DNA of 43,314 bases from Acidobacteriota bacterium (GTDB lineage Bacteria; Acidobacteriota; Thermoanaerobaculia; Thermoanaerobaculales; Sulfomarinibacteraceae), in NCBI GenBank assembly GCA_013152925.1, contig JAADFK010000218.1:1-43314 (forward strand), in the 5' to 3' direction. The notes beneath the pieces are model-generated. The model saw only the letters and a program-made list of their open reading frames with translations, made no database searches and had not been told where the DNA came from. Shown in pieces: positions 43,223 through 43,314 of the stretch. The position numbers and the translations under genes were made by a program. Position 1 is the stretch's first letter. Each line of letters begins with the position of its first letter.

Positions 43223-43314
43223 CTACTCCAGGATCTCGGTGATGGAACCGGCGCCCACCGTGCGGCCGCCCTCCCGAATCGCGAAGCGCAACCCGCGCTC
43301 CATCGCAATCGGGG
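43223..43314 (-). CDS. tuf: elongation factor Tu, C-terminal end (partial)
   Basis: The last 29 residues of EF-Tu plus TAG stop: PIAMERGLRFAIREGGRTVG followed by AGSITEILE. This is the end of domain 3. The gene continues beyond the right edge. Its direct junction with rpsJ shows that the str and S10 operons are joined. Confidence 0.95.
   Translation of the reverse strand, partial: PIAMERGLRFAIREGGRTVGAGSITEILE

Overview
The window is GC-rich, tightly packed bacterial chromosome without any recognisable phage, plasmid or intact insertion element. Its dominant landmark is a complete str/S10/spc/alpha ribosomal supercluster on the minus strand (27891-43314): the 3' end of tuf, then rpsJ-rplC-rplD-rplW-rplB-rpsS-rplV-rpsC-rplP-rpmC-rpsQ-rplN-rplX-rplE-rpsN-rpsH-rplF-rplR-rpsE-rpmD-rplO-secY-adk-map-infA-rpmJ-rpsM-rpsK-rpsD-rpoA-rplQ. 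Gaps are about 20 nt or less and many genes overlap by ATGA, so it reads as one transcription unit ending in a hairpin at 27840-27863. S4, S14, L36 and adenylate kinase are all zinc-binding (cysteine-containing) versions.

The left 27.8 kb is ordinary chromosomal accessory sequence in short operons on both strands. 147-3088: arginine deiminase and a polytopic glycosyltransferase-like membrane protein. 3326-4921: a soluble histidine kinase facing a LexA/CI-like regulator that lacks the S24 catalytic pair, with palindromes between them. 5222-6273: a TetR regulator overlapping a Nudix hydrolase. 6385-8058: a MEMO-family protein and a tandem universal stress protein. 8149-12379 (minus): cysteine synthase, membrane histidine kinase, PhoB/OmpR-type response regulator and nitronate monooxygenase. 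12804-15548: a membrane Ser/Thr protein kinase with calcium-loop (FG-GAP/VCBS-like) and helical-repeat extracytoplasmic part. 15611-15757: a degenerate tandem repeat array ending in a REP-like unit. 16394-20049: ABC-2 exporter, a secreted protein and a DUF1287 protein. 20316-22013: GMC-type oxidoreductase. 22168-24442 (minus): DUF6599-like lipoprotein, secreted beta protein and polytopic membrane protein. 24501-27853: SpoT-like HD hydrolase, beta-CASP metallo-beta-lactamase RNase-like protein and a BrkB/YihY membrane protein with a winged-helix tail.

Taxonomy is inferred only from protein character: high GC, DUF6599, FG-GAP Ser/Thr kinase, secreted 'FWRSDVSILN' proteins and REP-like GTCATTCCGA units suggest Acidobacteriota (Thermoanaerobaculia or Holophagae-like), with a myxobacterial/deltaproteobacterial relative as the alternative. 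This was not tested by any search.

The most useful non-gene signals are a recurrent GGTAnnnT element placed like a -10 box in front of nearly every accessory transcription unit, an 11-bp tandem repeat beside the PhoB-type regulator gene, the palindromes between the kinase and the S24-like regulator, and the repeat array at 15.6 kb. No tRNA, rRNA or CRISPR array was seen. Start codons, membrane segments and residue numbers were worked out by eye.
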